From positions 992,001 through 1,056,000 of the forward strand of contig CAWBFQ010000007.1 in assembly GCA_963788145.1 (NCBI GenBank): a stretch of 64,000 nucleotides of DNA, written 5' to 3'. The notes beneath the pieces were generated by a model. The model had not been told where the DNA came from. It was given only the letters and a program-made list of their open reading frames with translations, and ran no database searches. Both the position numbers and the translations under genes were made by a program. The DNA comes from UTCFX2 sp963788145 (GTDB taxonomy: Bacteria; Chloroflexota; Anaerolineae; Anaerolineales; UBA4823). The first letter of the stretch is position 1. Every line of letters begins with the position of its first letter. Of the stretch, positions 26,018-36,803 are shown in pieces.

Positions 26018-28926
26018 GGGTTGTTTTTCGTGTAGATTAATCCAGATGAGGATTGACCGTTATTGTATTCATAGATCACAACGGTCTCTATGGCAAAGAC
26101 CGGTGTAAGATTGCGTTGAAATTTCTCTTCGATCAAGCCAAATGGACACGAGCCGCTTTTAGCAGAATATGTGGATCGCTCCAGGTTGCCAACAAACACA
26201 TACCGAATTTGATACTGTTCTAGGATACTCAGAGCATCCTCCCATGCGCGGGTGCAATAGAGGCGCTCGATGTCTGACTGGCGAGAACCGAGCACCTGCC
26301 TGCTGCCCCGCCATTGATCTTCGTGTCCGGCCCATCCTAATACTGCTGGCAGCCCAGATAAAGTGCTCACTCGGGCATATTCTGTATAGCTGCCGCCAGT
26401 TGGCGAAATAGCTTCTGCAACCACTCCAAACGGAGCGCTCTTAAGCCAGTTGATCGCGGCCATTTCTTCCGGCCATTGCCGACCAAAATAGGCGCTCGAA
26501 TCCAAGGACCATTCCCATCTTTGGAATCCATCCGTCTTGGACCACAGACTAAAAATCGGATAGGTCAGGCTGGCGAACAGGGTCAAAATGAATACCAGCC
26601 GAAAGGCGGTTCCCCACCACTTTACTAACTTCAATATCAAGAAAATGGCGGTATAGGCCGCAGCGATGCTCCAGAGTAACCACGCCTGGAAATAGAATTT
26701 GAATATCGTGTTCATCCTCCAGCCGAAGAGGTCTCTTAAGTAGATGAACTCCGGCGCGAGGATCAGCATTAAGCCGGTAAAAATCAGCAGGAGAGTAAAA
26801 ATATCCGCCCGTCTGGCTGCGGAAACACGCCTTTCAACCTGCTCCCCAAGTTGGCGCAGCAAACTGATGATCAATCCCAGCATTAGCCAGATCGTGATCC
26901 AGGTCCCAGGGATAGCGAATCGCCGCATCACACCCGCAAGCAGCAATTCTGTGGATTTATCTGCCCCAAGGGATGTCGTGTAATATTGTCCAACCTCGGG
27001 CAGCAAAGTGATTCCCAATCCCAGCAGCAGCGTCAGCGCCCATAACCCCAGCAGCAAACCCCCGGATTGAACAAAATCACGCGCTCGGAAATTTTGTGTT
27101 CGCACGGATCGCCAATTGACGATTAATTTCTCGCCAGACTGAGTACCGGGTGTGTCATTGGTTTCGCCAGCCAACCCCACGGTCCAATTCCGGATTAACT
27201 GATAGATCAGGTAAACGAAGATTGGCGCGAGCAAAGGGCCAAACATGACCCACAGGTGTACGCCGCGGGTTGGATAGATCAGGTTCGGCAGGATTCCACC
27301 GGCTTGAGAAGAGAATCCCAGGAAGAATGGCAGGTAAAGCAAAATGCCGCTTGCGCCGAGCGCCAAGCCCATCCAAAGAAATTTCTTCAGAGATTGTCCA
27401 ATAAAAGGTCCGGTCGCGTTCTGTCCTTGGGAGAAATAATGATTAAGCGCAAAGGCTGCTGCAAAGATAAAAACATACACCGGGAAATCCCATGCGTTTA
27501 AGAATGCCATTCCTCCCAATGCAATAGCCGTTAGTAAAAAATAACCTACAGGTAGGTCCATCGAAACATGGATGGCAATCCAACCCTGGTTAGAAAGAGA
27601 CGAGAAAAGTGTGTTTAGATCCCCTCTTTTATATAACCATAAGAAGAGCATCCCGCTGATAAAAAGAAATATTACCCCAAGAATCAGAAGTGAAAAGCTC
27701 AATTGGACTGCGCCTAGTGCCACACTCAACAATCCTGCTGGAAGTGATAATCCCGCGGCTAAGGTGATCCAGATCGGTTTTAGATGGATTTGGATGCGCC
27801 TGGCTGGATGAGTTTTGGCGTCCAGGAAAATGTTCATTGCCAGAGTGATCGCCAGAAACGCGAATGGCATTGCCAGAACATGGGGATGAAGGTCGGCCAA
27901 CAAGAAAGAAAAGAAAGGGAATTCGTCAATGATCTCTTTGGTAGCCCCTGTCAGATCATAGTCTTGCAATACCCGTGATGCTCGCCACCACCACCAGAAA
28001 CGGGTAGGGATCCAGGTGAAAGGCTCGATGGGTGGCAGGTTGAGATCTTGGATATCCAACCAGCGCCAAATAGCCGATTCCAATACCCCGTTTTCGTTTC
28101 GCACCCAGAACAAGCCTCGGGTGTGCAGAAGATGCAAAAAACCTTCCAGGTTGCTGACGATCAGCACATAAAGCGGACCCAGCAGCGCCGCGAAGCTAAA
28201 TGCCGCCTGCCCTTGCTCTATTGGTTCGAACGAAGCTTCTGGGGGGCTATTTGACAGGGGGGCAGGCCCATCTATTTGGCTGTTTCGCTTTTTATTACTG
28301 GATCTCATCACATTCAACAGGTTATAGACCAACCCATAAGCCCCACAGGCGCTCATCGCAAAGATCAATGTGGTTCCCAGGTTAAAGGCTACACTGCCGG
28401 CTGTTTCTGTGATTTTAGCCATCATAGCCATCATCACATAGCCAAAGTAATAATACGAGATCGCATAACCGGAAAGCCAGGGATCGTGTGGGGGAAACGA
28501 GCTTGAGCGCAGGATTGCGTTAATAAACGCCAGTTCCATTGGTTTCTCGGTCCCCAGCGCTTCTGGATTGGCGGCCCGCACCACCACCCACCCGGCGAAA
28601 GCTGCCAGGAAGAGCGTTTCGCTGATCCATACCATACGCTTGCGGCTTCGCAACCAGTGCAGCAGTTCAGTCGGCTGGATCCCGAGCAGCGCCCAAAGGG
28701 ATAACCCGGCCAACAGTCCCACTGCCACGAGCAAACCGCCTTCATTAAAAGGTAGGATTCCCAGGGACGCCGAAAGCCATAAGCTGTAGCTCCAGATCAG
28801 CAAACCTAATGCCCGACTGGCTGTGTATCCCCGATCCGGCAGGTTCGGCAACAGCCGATAGGCGATCGGAAATGCCAGCCAACCCAGCATGGATGAAACC
28901 AGGTACCACAGGATTGCATCGTTCAT
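26014..28926 (-). CDS. YYY-domain (DUF2298) membrane protein
   Basis: A 970-residue polytopic protein of the Chlor_Arch_YYY/DUF2298 family. Conserved parts: the YAISYYYFGYVMMAMMAK tyrosine cluster near 165-180, the aromatic FPFFSFLLADLHPHVLAMP loop with a DLHxH motif near 350, NAWDFPVYVFIF near 485, and a C-terminal soluble domain (~830-960) that ends with IRYVFVGNLER. The family is found in Chloroflexota and archaea, usually beside PMT-type glycosyltransferases. Its reaction is not established. The gene overlaps the upstream YYY/GT gene and the downstream Agl23-like gene by 4 bp at each junction, which points to stoichiometric expression and probably a complex. Confidence 0.85.
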   Translation of the reverse strand: MNDAILWYLVSSMLGWLAFPIAYRLLPNLPDRGYTASRALGLLIWSYSLWLSASLGILPFNEGGLLVAVGLLAGLSLWALLGIQPTELLHWLRSRKRMVWISETLFLAAFAGWVVVRAANPEALGTEKPMELAFINAILRSSSFPPHDPWLSGYAISYYYFGYVMMAMMAKITETAGSVAFNLGTTLIFAMSACGAYGLVYNLLNVMRSSNKKRNSQIDGPAPLSNSPPEASFEPIEQGQAAFSFAALLGPLYVLIVSNLEGFLHLLHTRGLFWVRNENGVLESAIWRWLDIQDLNLPPIEPFTWIPTRFWWWWRASRVLQDYDLTGATKEIIDEFPFFSFLLADLHPHVLAMPFAFLAITLAMNIFLDAKTHPARRIQIHLKPIWITLAAGLSLPAGLLSVALGAVQLSFSLLILGVIFLFISGMLFLWLYKRGDLNTLFSSLSNQGWIAIHVSMDLPVGYFLLTAIALGGMAFLNAWDFPVYVFIFAAAFALNHYFSQGQNATGPFIGQSLKKFLWMGLALGASGILLYLPFFLGFSSQAGGILPNLIYPTRGVHLWVMFGPLLAPIFVYLIYQLIRNWTVGLAGETNDTPGTQSGEKLIVNWRSVRTQNFRARDFVQSGGLLLGLWALTLLLGLGITLLPEVGQYYTTSLGADKSTELLLAGVMRRFAIPGTWITIWLMLGLIISLLRQLGEQVERRVSAARRADIFTLLLIFTGLMLILAPEFIYLRDLFGWRMNTIFKFYFQAWLLWSIAAAYTAIFLILKLVKWWGTAFRLVFILTLFASLTYPIFSLWSKTDGFQRWEWSLDSSAYFGRQWPEEMAAINWLKSAPFGVVAEAISPTGGSYTEYARVSTLSGLPAVLGWAGHEDQWRGSRQVLGSRQSDIERLYCTRAWEDALSILEQYQIRYVFVGNLERSTYSAKSGSCPFGLIEEKFQRNLTPVFAIETVVIYEYNNGQSSSGLIYTKNNP

Positions 28927-31900
28927 GGCGTTTCCATCTCTTGACCTGCCTGATTGGATTGGTTGTTGGTTATAACCTGGTAAATCACAGTCATTTCATC
29001 GCGATAGACTTCATTCCACAAGATGCCGTTGGCATTCTCGAATTTCTCCAGGCCAGGACCAGGGTAATGACCACGCTCCTGTTGTCCTACGATAATATAC
29101 CGGACGTTATATTTTTGCAAGAAATTGGAAGCCTGATTCCAGTCCTCAGTCAGGTAAAAGTCGTCAATCTCGAGGATTCGGTCTGTTACCCATACTCCCG
29201 GGACCACAGCCCGCTGTTGTTGTTGGTGCCACTCCCAGCCAACAACCCCAGGAAGACCTGTATAAATGGAAAAGCGCGATCCCCATCGATACAGGTTTCG
29301 CAGGTTGGCTTCCACAATCACAGGTGATCTGTTGACGTTTTCTTGCATCCAGCGAATAGCACGATAGTCCTGACCCAGGTCCATCTGACCCCACTCGTCG
29401 GTATAGGTCGCATAGGGCATATAAGCCATGCCGTCCAGGGTGTGGGGCGCGCCTGCTACGATCCGGTCGTCAATTTTCGCTAAAGTTGCCATCAATGGAT
29501 ACAGGCTAGCACCCGCAACAATCATGATAAAGGCTGTTTGCCAGACCCAACGCCAACCGCGCTGCCAGTCGTCCAGAGCAGGCCAAAGCCATCCCAGAGC
29601 TGCTGCTGCGCTGATCGAGAACATCGTCCACACTTGCAGGTAAAACTTGAAAACGGTGTTCATCCGTCCGATATCGCCGACCAGAACGATCACTTCGACC
29701 ATCAAGGTTAGAGTTAACCCGCTCCCGACCAGGAAGAGCACCATCCTTTTAGCGTCTGGCTGTTCGGGGCGTAAGATCAGGATCCCTGCCCAGGCTGCCA
29801 GCGGCAGGACAAACCAGGCGAGTGAGACCTCTCTCCAGAAATCCAGCAGCGCGACGCCAATCAATAATATGAACAGCAGGGTCAGGATCCAGTAGCGAAT
29901 TTTCCTAAGTTTTCTCAATGCAGAGATGGGTGTCTTCGCCATCCAGTCGCGCGTCTCCCAAATCATCCAGGGCAAAATTACAATCAAGAAGAGTCCCCAA
30001 TGATTTAAGTAAGCGCTTAGGGGAGTATGCGACCCATTCCATAGGTCAATTTTGGTGTAACCAAGCGCATACCACTGGGTGTATGGTTGAAACAACAAAG
30101 TGACCAACCCGACCAACCCAACTGCTCCAATCACCGCCAGAATGGGCTGCCTAATTCGACCAGGAATTCCTCTGAGCCATTCCGGTAAGCCTTTTTGGGA
30201 GTCGTCGGGTTTTTGTCGCCAGAATCGCGTAGATGACAGAAATGACGCCCAATGCCAGGTAAGGGTACAGGTCCCATGTATTCGTTGGGCGCAGCGCTCC
30301 GATCGAGAGGCCAGCCAGCATGAACCACAGCCCACCACCCAACAGACTCTTCCAGCGGGCATTTCCAAGTATGATTCCAGCCATGAACGTCAGCGCCAGC
30401 AGGGTGATCGGCAGAGCGATCAGATGAGCGTGCAGGTCGGCGTAAAGCAGCGTGAAATACGGAAATTCCGTAATAGGCTCGACATCGCCAGCAGCCGGGA
30501 TGATCCGGCTTGGGTTCCAATACCAGTCTCCAACCCCATAGGGCAGCTTGACCCCTTTCAACGTTTTAGCGAATCCTTGCATTGCCCAGCCCAGCCTCAG
30601 AATGACATTGGACTGTTCGATCAACTCATTCGAGACGATGAGACGCTGATAACCCTGGTAGATCATCTTGACGATCCCCAGGTTGCCCATCACCGCCATT
30701 CCAAGCGCCGCTGCTAACGCTGAGATATAGGGTGAAAGCCCGTTCGGGTGGATTTCCTTTTCTGCCAGACCTCTAGATTGCCCGTTGCTTTGCGCATGAG
30801 CGACATCGCGGGCAGGATGGGCGCGTTGAGTGATATTCCACGCCAATGAAAAAGCTCCTAAGGCGATTAAGCTGAATAAAGTGGGTAAGATCAAGTTATA
30901 AGCTATCGCTGGCGCGATCCCCAGCCATTTGACCCATGTCCCAACCAAAACAAAACCGTAATAGTAATAATTTAGATAACCGCCCGCATACCACGGGTCG
31001 TAGGGTGGAAAGGTCGTGCTTTTCAGGACCGCATTGAAATATGAAAAGTCCATCGGTTTCTCGCCACCCTTCCATGGATGCCACAAATCCGGGTTTCCGA
31101 TGCGGACCGCCAGGAAGGCCAGGAATAAGATTAATCCGAGAACCTCGACGAATAGGAAATAGCGCCGGTTGCTGCGCCATTCCTGGATCAGTTCGCTGCG
31201 CTGCTGGAATGCCAGAACGCCGCCGATGAGCGCCAGCCCGGCGATGACCATGCTGATCGTCAGGCGAGTGTAAGGGATCTCTAGCGAGCCTGCCAGCCAA
31301 CTCAGGTAGGACACAACGAGCATGCCGCTGATGCGCCCCAATGGGAAGCCGCGATCTTTCAGCCCCGGCAGCGCCAACCGCAATAGCGGGTAAAACACCA
31401 ATCCAAGAAAGAACAGGCTCAAATACCAGACCAGCACGCTCAACGGTTGGTAGCGGTTGAGCACAGACTGGGTGTTGAAAAGCTCGGACCAGGTCCCGCC
31501 TTCTTGCTGGGCTTCCCAGCGCAGTTCTGGCAGCATCAGGTCGCCTGGGTTATTATCATATCTCAACGGCGGCTTGCGGATGATCTTGGATAGGTCAACC
31601 CCCGCCAGGATCGCTCTCACTTTTCCTGGGTCGTAATCAGCCGATTTCTGGAAGATCAATACTTTTGGATGATCGTAAACGCTAAAAGCTTCCTCGGCGA
31701 ACTGATCGTTCAAACGGAGTGAGCCGATGCTTGGCTCGGATACAAATACCTGCGCCAGTTCATATCCCAGGTTCCCCTGGTACATCCCCGGTACTGCTAC
31801 CCGATAACAGTATTCGACGCTCTGGTCTGGAGGACAGCCGAGCAATTCCCGGTAGTAGGCGCTGGTCATTGGAAACCGCTCTGGCATACGCGGCAGCGTT

Positions 31901-34425
31901 CCCCACTGCCGGTTTGAACTGATTGAAAGCAGATCCGCCTCATCCAGGATGCGGATAAAACGCTCGACTTTCTCGGGATTGTCATCCCAGTACATATTAA
32001 AATTTAAATCGGGCGGATAGATCCCACCATAGCCATCATATCCGTCCAGGCGCAACGGCAGCCCGTCATCCCAATCGCCTTCATTCGCTATGCCCATGCC
32101 CCGCAGCGCTACTACTCCACCGCGTGGTTCCATCGAAAGCGACACACGGTAAACACCGCCCTTTTCCAGTGGGAATGGCTCGCTGAGTTGGATTTGGTAG
32201 GCAGTTGAATTCGGCTCAGATAGGAGGGTGATCGCTGAATACAGTGGTTGCTCATTTGGGTCACTGGATTGCAAATTGATCTCAATGGGTTGAGGTATGC
32301 TTGTGTTTTCCTCACCCGGCTGCCGTTCGAGCAGTACCTGACTGAGCATTCCATCTGCTTCAGATTGAAAAGTAATCGCGAGTGGCACACCGGGTTGCAG
32401 TTCGTTGATCCCCATATGCACGGTTTGCCGATAAGCGTCTCCAACTCCAGAGAATGGCTCTATGACTAATTCGGCGTTTTCATTAAATGTTGAAAGCGGC
32501 TCGCCAAAAGGCAGCGAGATGGTCAGGTTATAAGTCTGCTCCGGGTCCAGCGTGATGGGGCGGTCGATCGGGATGGTCAACGACACGCCCTTGCGGTTTT
32601 TTGCATTCCCTTCGGTTTTGACTGTATCCTCACTCTTGCTCAGATAACCAGTGTAGGAGCCAGTCGCCAGGGGCGTCTCACCCGGTGGAATGGTTTGGAC
32701 GGTGATGAGTAGAGTCCGCTCCTCCTGAATGACGCTTTCATCTAGAACATTGGGGAGAAGAATTTCTCTCAGTTCCCCTTTCGTTTTTGGCTTGAAAGAG
32801 GTGATATAGGGGAGTTGTGGGAGAATGCGATAATCATATGGGAAGGATAGGCTCTGGTTTTGGACGCCATCCTCCGTCTCGATAGGCAATGAGATCGGAC
32901 CGGGGACATTTTGATAGATCCAGCGAGAGGCCTCGATACGAGTGATTGTTCGGTTATATATCTGTGTGAAGGCATAAGCGTAAGCTGTTGTCGCGATGAC
33001 AACGCTTGCGCCGATCAGCGCAGCAGCGATTTTATTCCAGGCAGGTTTTCTTTGCCCTGTGCTGTGTATTCGTTGTCTGTCATAAAGAGCGATAACCGCC
33101 CAGGCTGCGAAAATCGCCAGGGTTGGATAAATCAGCAACTGGTAACGCATGGTTGGGTTGAGTTGGATGGATTGCCAGGAAAAGTAGAAAGCAGTCCAAC
33201 TCCAGATGAGCGCATGTGAGGTCCACTCCGGTGCGCGCTTGTTCCAACCAGTTAATAATTTCCAACCCGCCCATAAAAAACCAGCCCAGGCCAGAATTCC
33301 CAACGGCAGTCCCAAACCCCAAAGCAGCATGTTCTGTAATGAGAACCAGATCGGTCGGCGAGCCCACTGCATTGCAGGCGGGAAATCCACGTCGCCGCTG
33401 CTTTGGGAACGCTGTTCGCGAATATTCTGGATCCAAAGGGGGTTCGGCTTTACCCCCAAAAAACCAGGCCCACTGAACGCATATGGCTGAAAGATACGGA
33501 AAACAATGATGCTGACCAACGCGGCTAATATTAGAAAGAGAAAAACTCTGAGAATCTGCTGCTCGCGCTTGGCTGTGGCTCCGGCGATATCATCCTGGCT
33601 TTCAGTCTTAAGTTTCAAAAGATAAAGCCCCATCGCTATGGGTAACACGATCGCCACTGCGGCTGCGTTTAACTTGGAGGCAACGGCTAAACCCAAGGCG
33701 GTTCCAAATCCAAGACTGGGGATGAAGAGTGGGTCGCTGATAAATTTCCACCAGGGATTCTTGCGCCGTGTTTTCTCGTTCTCCAGATTGATTTCAAGAT
33801 GACTACCCTGGCTTGAGTGTTCAGCCGCCAGATCTTCAAACTCATTTCTTTCGGTTTTGCTTTTGATCACCAGCGTTGCGAAATAGAATGCCATGAACGA
33901 GAAAAATGTCAGGAAGGTATCCATCGTAAAGAAGTGCGCTTGCTGAATCTGCAGCACAGTCGCTGCCGAAAAAGCTGCAGCCAGCACGCCCACTCGCTTG
34001 TCATACAGACGCTTCCCTGCCAGGTAAACCAGGAAAACTGTTCCCAGGTCTGCCAGCGCAGAGAGCGATCGCCCTACATCTGTCATCTCATTAAACCCGG
34101 ATTGTCCAAAGACCCATTCCACCACGTAACGCGCCAGGAACATCGGCAGTGTTCCGTACACGTAGAAACCATGCCCACGGTTGTGTGGGTTCAAGCTGGA
34201 TTCGGCTGTGTTGAAATAGTCGCTTAGCGAATTGACAGGGCTGATATCGGTGCCGACCCAGATCAAGAAACGCTCATCTGGGTGCAGAAACTGATACTCA
34301 CCCCAATCCAATCCGCTAAACCGGAAATAAGCCGCTGCAGCCAGTACGAGCACAAACAACAGGCTCAAAATGACAGCGTGGGTCCAATTTTTGCGTTCTG
34401 GCGGGTTTGAAGGAAAATTTGTCAT
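28923..34425 (-). CDS. Giant GT39-like/YYY (DUF2298) fusion membrane protein, frameshifted
   Basis: About 1,830 residues once one frameshift is repaired. Residues 1-~560 are a GT-C/PMT-type module: WGEYQFLHPDERFLIWVG carries the first-loop acidic residues, and a dozen hydrophobic segments follow. Residues ~560-980 form a non-membrane beta-rich region. The rest is a YYY domain with GGYLNYYYYGFVLVGTW, LLYADLHAHLIALP and a C-terminal soluble part ending in RYIIVGQQERGHYPG. The frame changes at 30192-30196, an A5 run where one A looks surplus (LPKG-LPEWLRG expected). Both sides match the next gene, its paralogue. It is probably a two-step enzyme combining sugar transfer and the unknown YYY function. 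Confidence 0.85.
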
Positions 34426-34470
34426 GATAGTTTTGATCTACAGAAAGCAGCCACCGGGAGTTACGAATGG

Positions 34471-36744
34471 TTATGGGCCTTTGGAATCCGGTGGGACAAA
34501 TAAGATCATGAAATCTTTTGTCTCAACCTGCGATACATAACTTTGAAACCAGCCTTTGGGGTAAGTCTGCTGGAGAATAGTTTGACCATCCTGGTCTTGT
34601 GGGTTCAAAAGGAATATTTTGGGGCCTGTGTGGCTGGCAGTGGCGGGGATATTTTCGAGCCTCAATTCGTAGTCGCGTCCTGGGAAGCCGGCATTATTTG
34701 CTACCAGGCGTGTATCCACCCAGTTCGGATACCCCACTACCCAGACATTATCCGGCGCTTGATGCAGGTTGATGAAATTCTGCACTACCTTTCCCATTTC
34801 CGAGCTGTTCCAGGCGGAAAGCCGGTAGCTGGCGTAATAACGCTCGAAAACCAAACCATAATCTTGCCAACAATTGATCCCTATCAATAATATCGCCAGA
34901 CCTACAGATATGCGCGTTCCTATACGAGACGAGGCGCCTGCCGAATTCTTGTTACTCTCGAAGGCTCTCATCAAACCATCCAGTCCGATCGCGATAAACA
35001 AGAAAACAGGAACGATGGCGCCACCGGTTCGGTACAAGTTAGGGTTTTCATCCGGGAAAGCGAGCGCCAGCGTCGATGGCAGCATCAGGATCGGAATAGA
35101 GATCAAGAGAAACAAATCCACCCAATTTCGGCTTTGAAAATAGCGCAGCAGAACCAGGCCTACCCCAATATAGAACAATCCTCCAGAGACAGTACTCAAA
35201 GCCGGATACCCTGGAATTGAGATTGGCCATACCACCCCAGCATCCCAGGAGAACATCGCCAAAGCCCGGCCTACATTTTGAATGAATATCAGCCAGACTG
35301 GATCGGTGATCGGTTTTTCCCAGGTGCCCATACGAGTAAACATGCGCATGAAGAACCCTTCTGGCTCTGCCAGAATGTAGTGCAGCAAGGGTATGAAAAT
35401 GACGAAACTGACCGCGATCACCACCGCTAATGAAATCAACCCAAACCGTCGCCGTTGCCTGGATTGTCTGTGGATCAGGTAGACCCCAATTGCTGCGATC
35501 ACCAACACTGGCAGAATCCGGTCACCTGAATAGCCATATAAACCCAATCCTAAGAATATGCCGGCCAGAATGAAATCGTTTCTCTTAGCCTGGCGCAGAC
35601 CGCGCATCAAGTAATAAAACACAGCCGCAGTGAAGAACATATAAAACGGCAGGCGCAACCCCACTCGCGAGACAACGTTTGGCCAATAGGCGACCCCGGC
35701 AAAGACAAAGGCCAGCAAACCCACTCTTGGACTACCAAGCTCTTTCCCGATCAGGTAAATGAATGGCAAAGCCAGGAATCCGATCGAAGCGGTGACCAGC
35801 TTAAGAATCATGAAATCCAACGGCAACCCCAGAAATTTGTGCAGTCCAGCAACAAAGTAGAATTGAAGCGCCTCTCTGCCGCCATTGCTGGGGAAGAAAA
35901 TCAGCGTTTGGCCCGAAAGTATTCTTAAAACATCCAGGAATTTCTCGGCATGGTCGCTGTTCATCTCTGGTGGAACGCTATCCAAACGGTAAAATCGGAA
36001 AAACATCACCAGCGCGATTGATGCCAGCATCACAACCGTAGAGATTCGTATATTGACCTTCCACGGCAATCTTGGGATCCGTTGTAACTTCTTTAATAAC
36101 CCTCCGGTATCTGATCTATTTGCCTGTGAATACGGCTTAATCCAGAACCCGCTCACAACAAATAGTATTGCCAGACCAAGCAAGCTAAGATTAAGGAACG
36201 TAAACTCCAAATATCCGAAAGTAAAAAAGGCAAATAACGCCACTACATAGCCAATCAGCAAATAGGACATATGGATCGTACCTGAATCGGCTTCGCCAGA
36301 TTCCGGCGGCAGCGGTTTCAAATGGACCTCATTTGCCAGTACAGCCCACACCAGGAAGGCCATGGATGTAACCAGCAATATGACCCCGAGTTTCCAGTCG
36401 CCGTGTTCCGGACCAGGATGAAAAATGAACTGAGCAAAAAGCGCAAAAGCGAGCACGCCCACCCCGCGCCACGGGATGCCAACTTTTTGTGATTCGACAT
36501 TTTCCGCAATCGCCGGTTGAATCATAGGCGCGGACGCGCCATGGGGCTGAAGGATTACTCCTTCCGGTGTTGCGTCAAGAGGTTTCTGTTTTCTTTCTGT
36601 TATTTCTTGTCGGTGGGTTTGTTGCTCTAAAACACCCGGGCTGCGAATTTCGTCTTCAGAGGAGCCGCCTGGGATTTCAATTCCCCCATATTTCCAGGGG
36701 AACAGGATCGATTTCAGATAGTCGAGGACGCTGGGTTCTTCCAT
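34471..36744 (-). CDS. GT39/PMT-type membrane glycosyltransferase
   Basis: A 757-residue protein. The first ~90 residues are soluble and charged. Four helices follow to ~210, and a GT-C catalytic module starts near 235 with the outward loop PPEMNSDHAEKFLDVLRI, in which the Asp/His/Glu group is the likely catalytic and metal site. A GREALQFYFVAGLHKFLG loop and about ten helices come next, then a C-terminal extracytoplasmic domain (~640-757, DNVWVVGYPNWVDTR). It resembles dolichyl-phosphate-mannose mannosyltransferases. It should use a polyprenyl-phosphate sugar. It lies 45 bp upstream of the giant GT/YYY gene and 59 bp downstream of the GT4-methyltransferase fusion. Confidence 0.82.
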   Translation of the reverse strand: MEEPSVLDYLKSILFPWKYGGIEIPGGSSEDEIRSPGVLEQQTHRQEITERKQKPLDATPEGVILQPHGASAPMIQPAIAENVESQKVGIPWRGVGVLAFALFAQFIFHPGPEHGDWKLGVILLVTSMAFLVWAVLANEVHLKPLPPESGEADSGTIHMSYLLIGYVVALFAFFTFGYLEFTFLNLSLLGLAILFVVSGFWIKPYSQANRSDTGGLLKKLQRIPRLPWKVNIRISTVVMLASIALVMFFRFYRLDSVPPEMNSDHAEKFLDVLRILSGQTLIFFPSNGGREALQFYFVAGLHKFLGLPLDFMILKLVTASIGFLALPFIYLIGKELGSPRVGLLAFVFAGVAYWPNVVSRVGLRLPFYMFFTAAVFYYLMRGLRQAKRNDFILAGIFLGLGLYGYSGDRILPVLVIAAIGVYLIHRQSRQRRRFGLISLAVVIAVSFVIFIPLLHYILAEPEGFFMRMFTRMGTWEKPITDPVWLIFIQNVGRALAMFSWDAGVVWPISIPGYPALSTVSGGLFYIGVGLVLLRYFQSRNWVDLFLLISIPILMLPSTLALAFPDENPNLYRTGGAIVPVFLFIAIGLDGLMRAFESNKNSAGASSRIGTRISVGLAILLIGINCWQDYGLVFERYYASYRLSAWNSSEMGKVVQNFINLHQAPDNVWVVGYPNWVDTRLVANNAGFPGRDYELRLENIPATASHTGPKIFLLNPQDQDGQTILQQTYPKGWFQSYVSQVETKDFMILFVPPDSKGP

Positions 36745-36803
36745 AGAACTAGATTATAAAGCAATCTGGATTGGTGAGACAGTATAACTATTGAGCTATC
36801 AGC

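Noticed and set aside
28923..34425. Two separate overlapping genes in the giant GT/YYY region
   Set aside because: The overlap is a frameshift inside a conserved domain. The paralogue at 26014-28926 is continuous across the same place.
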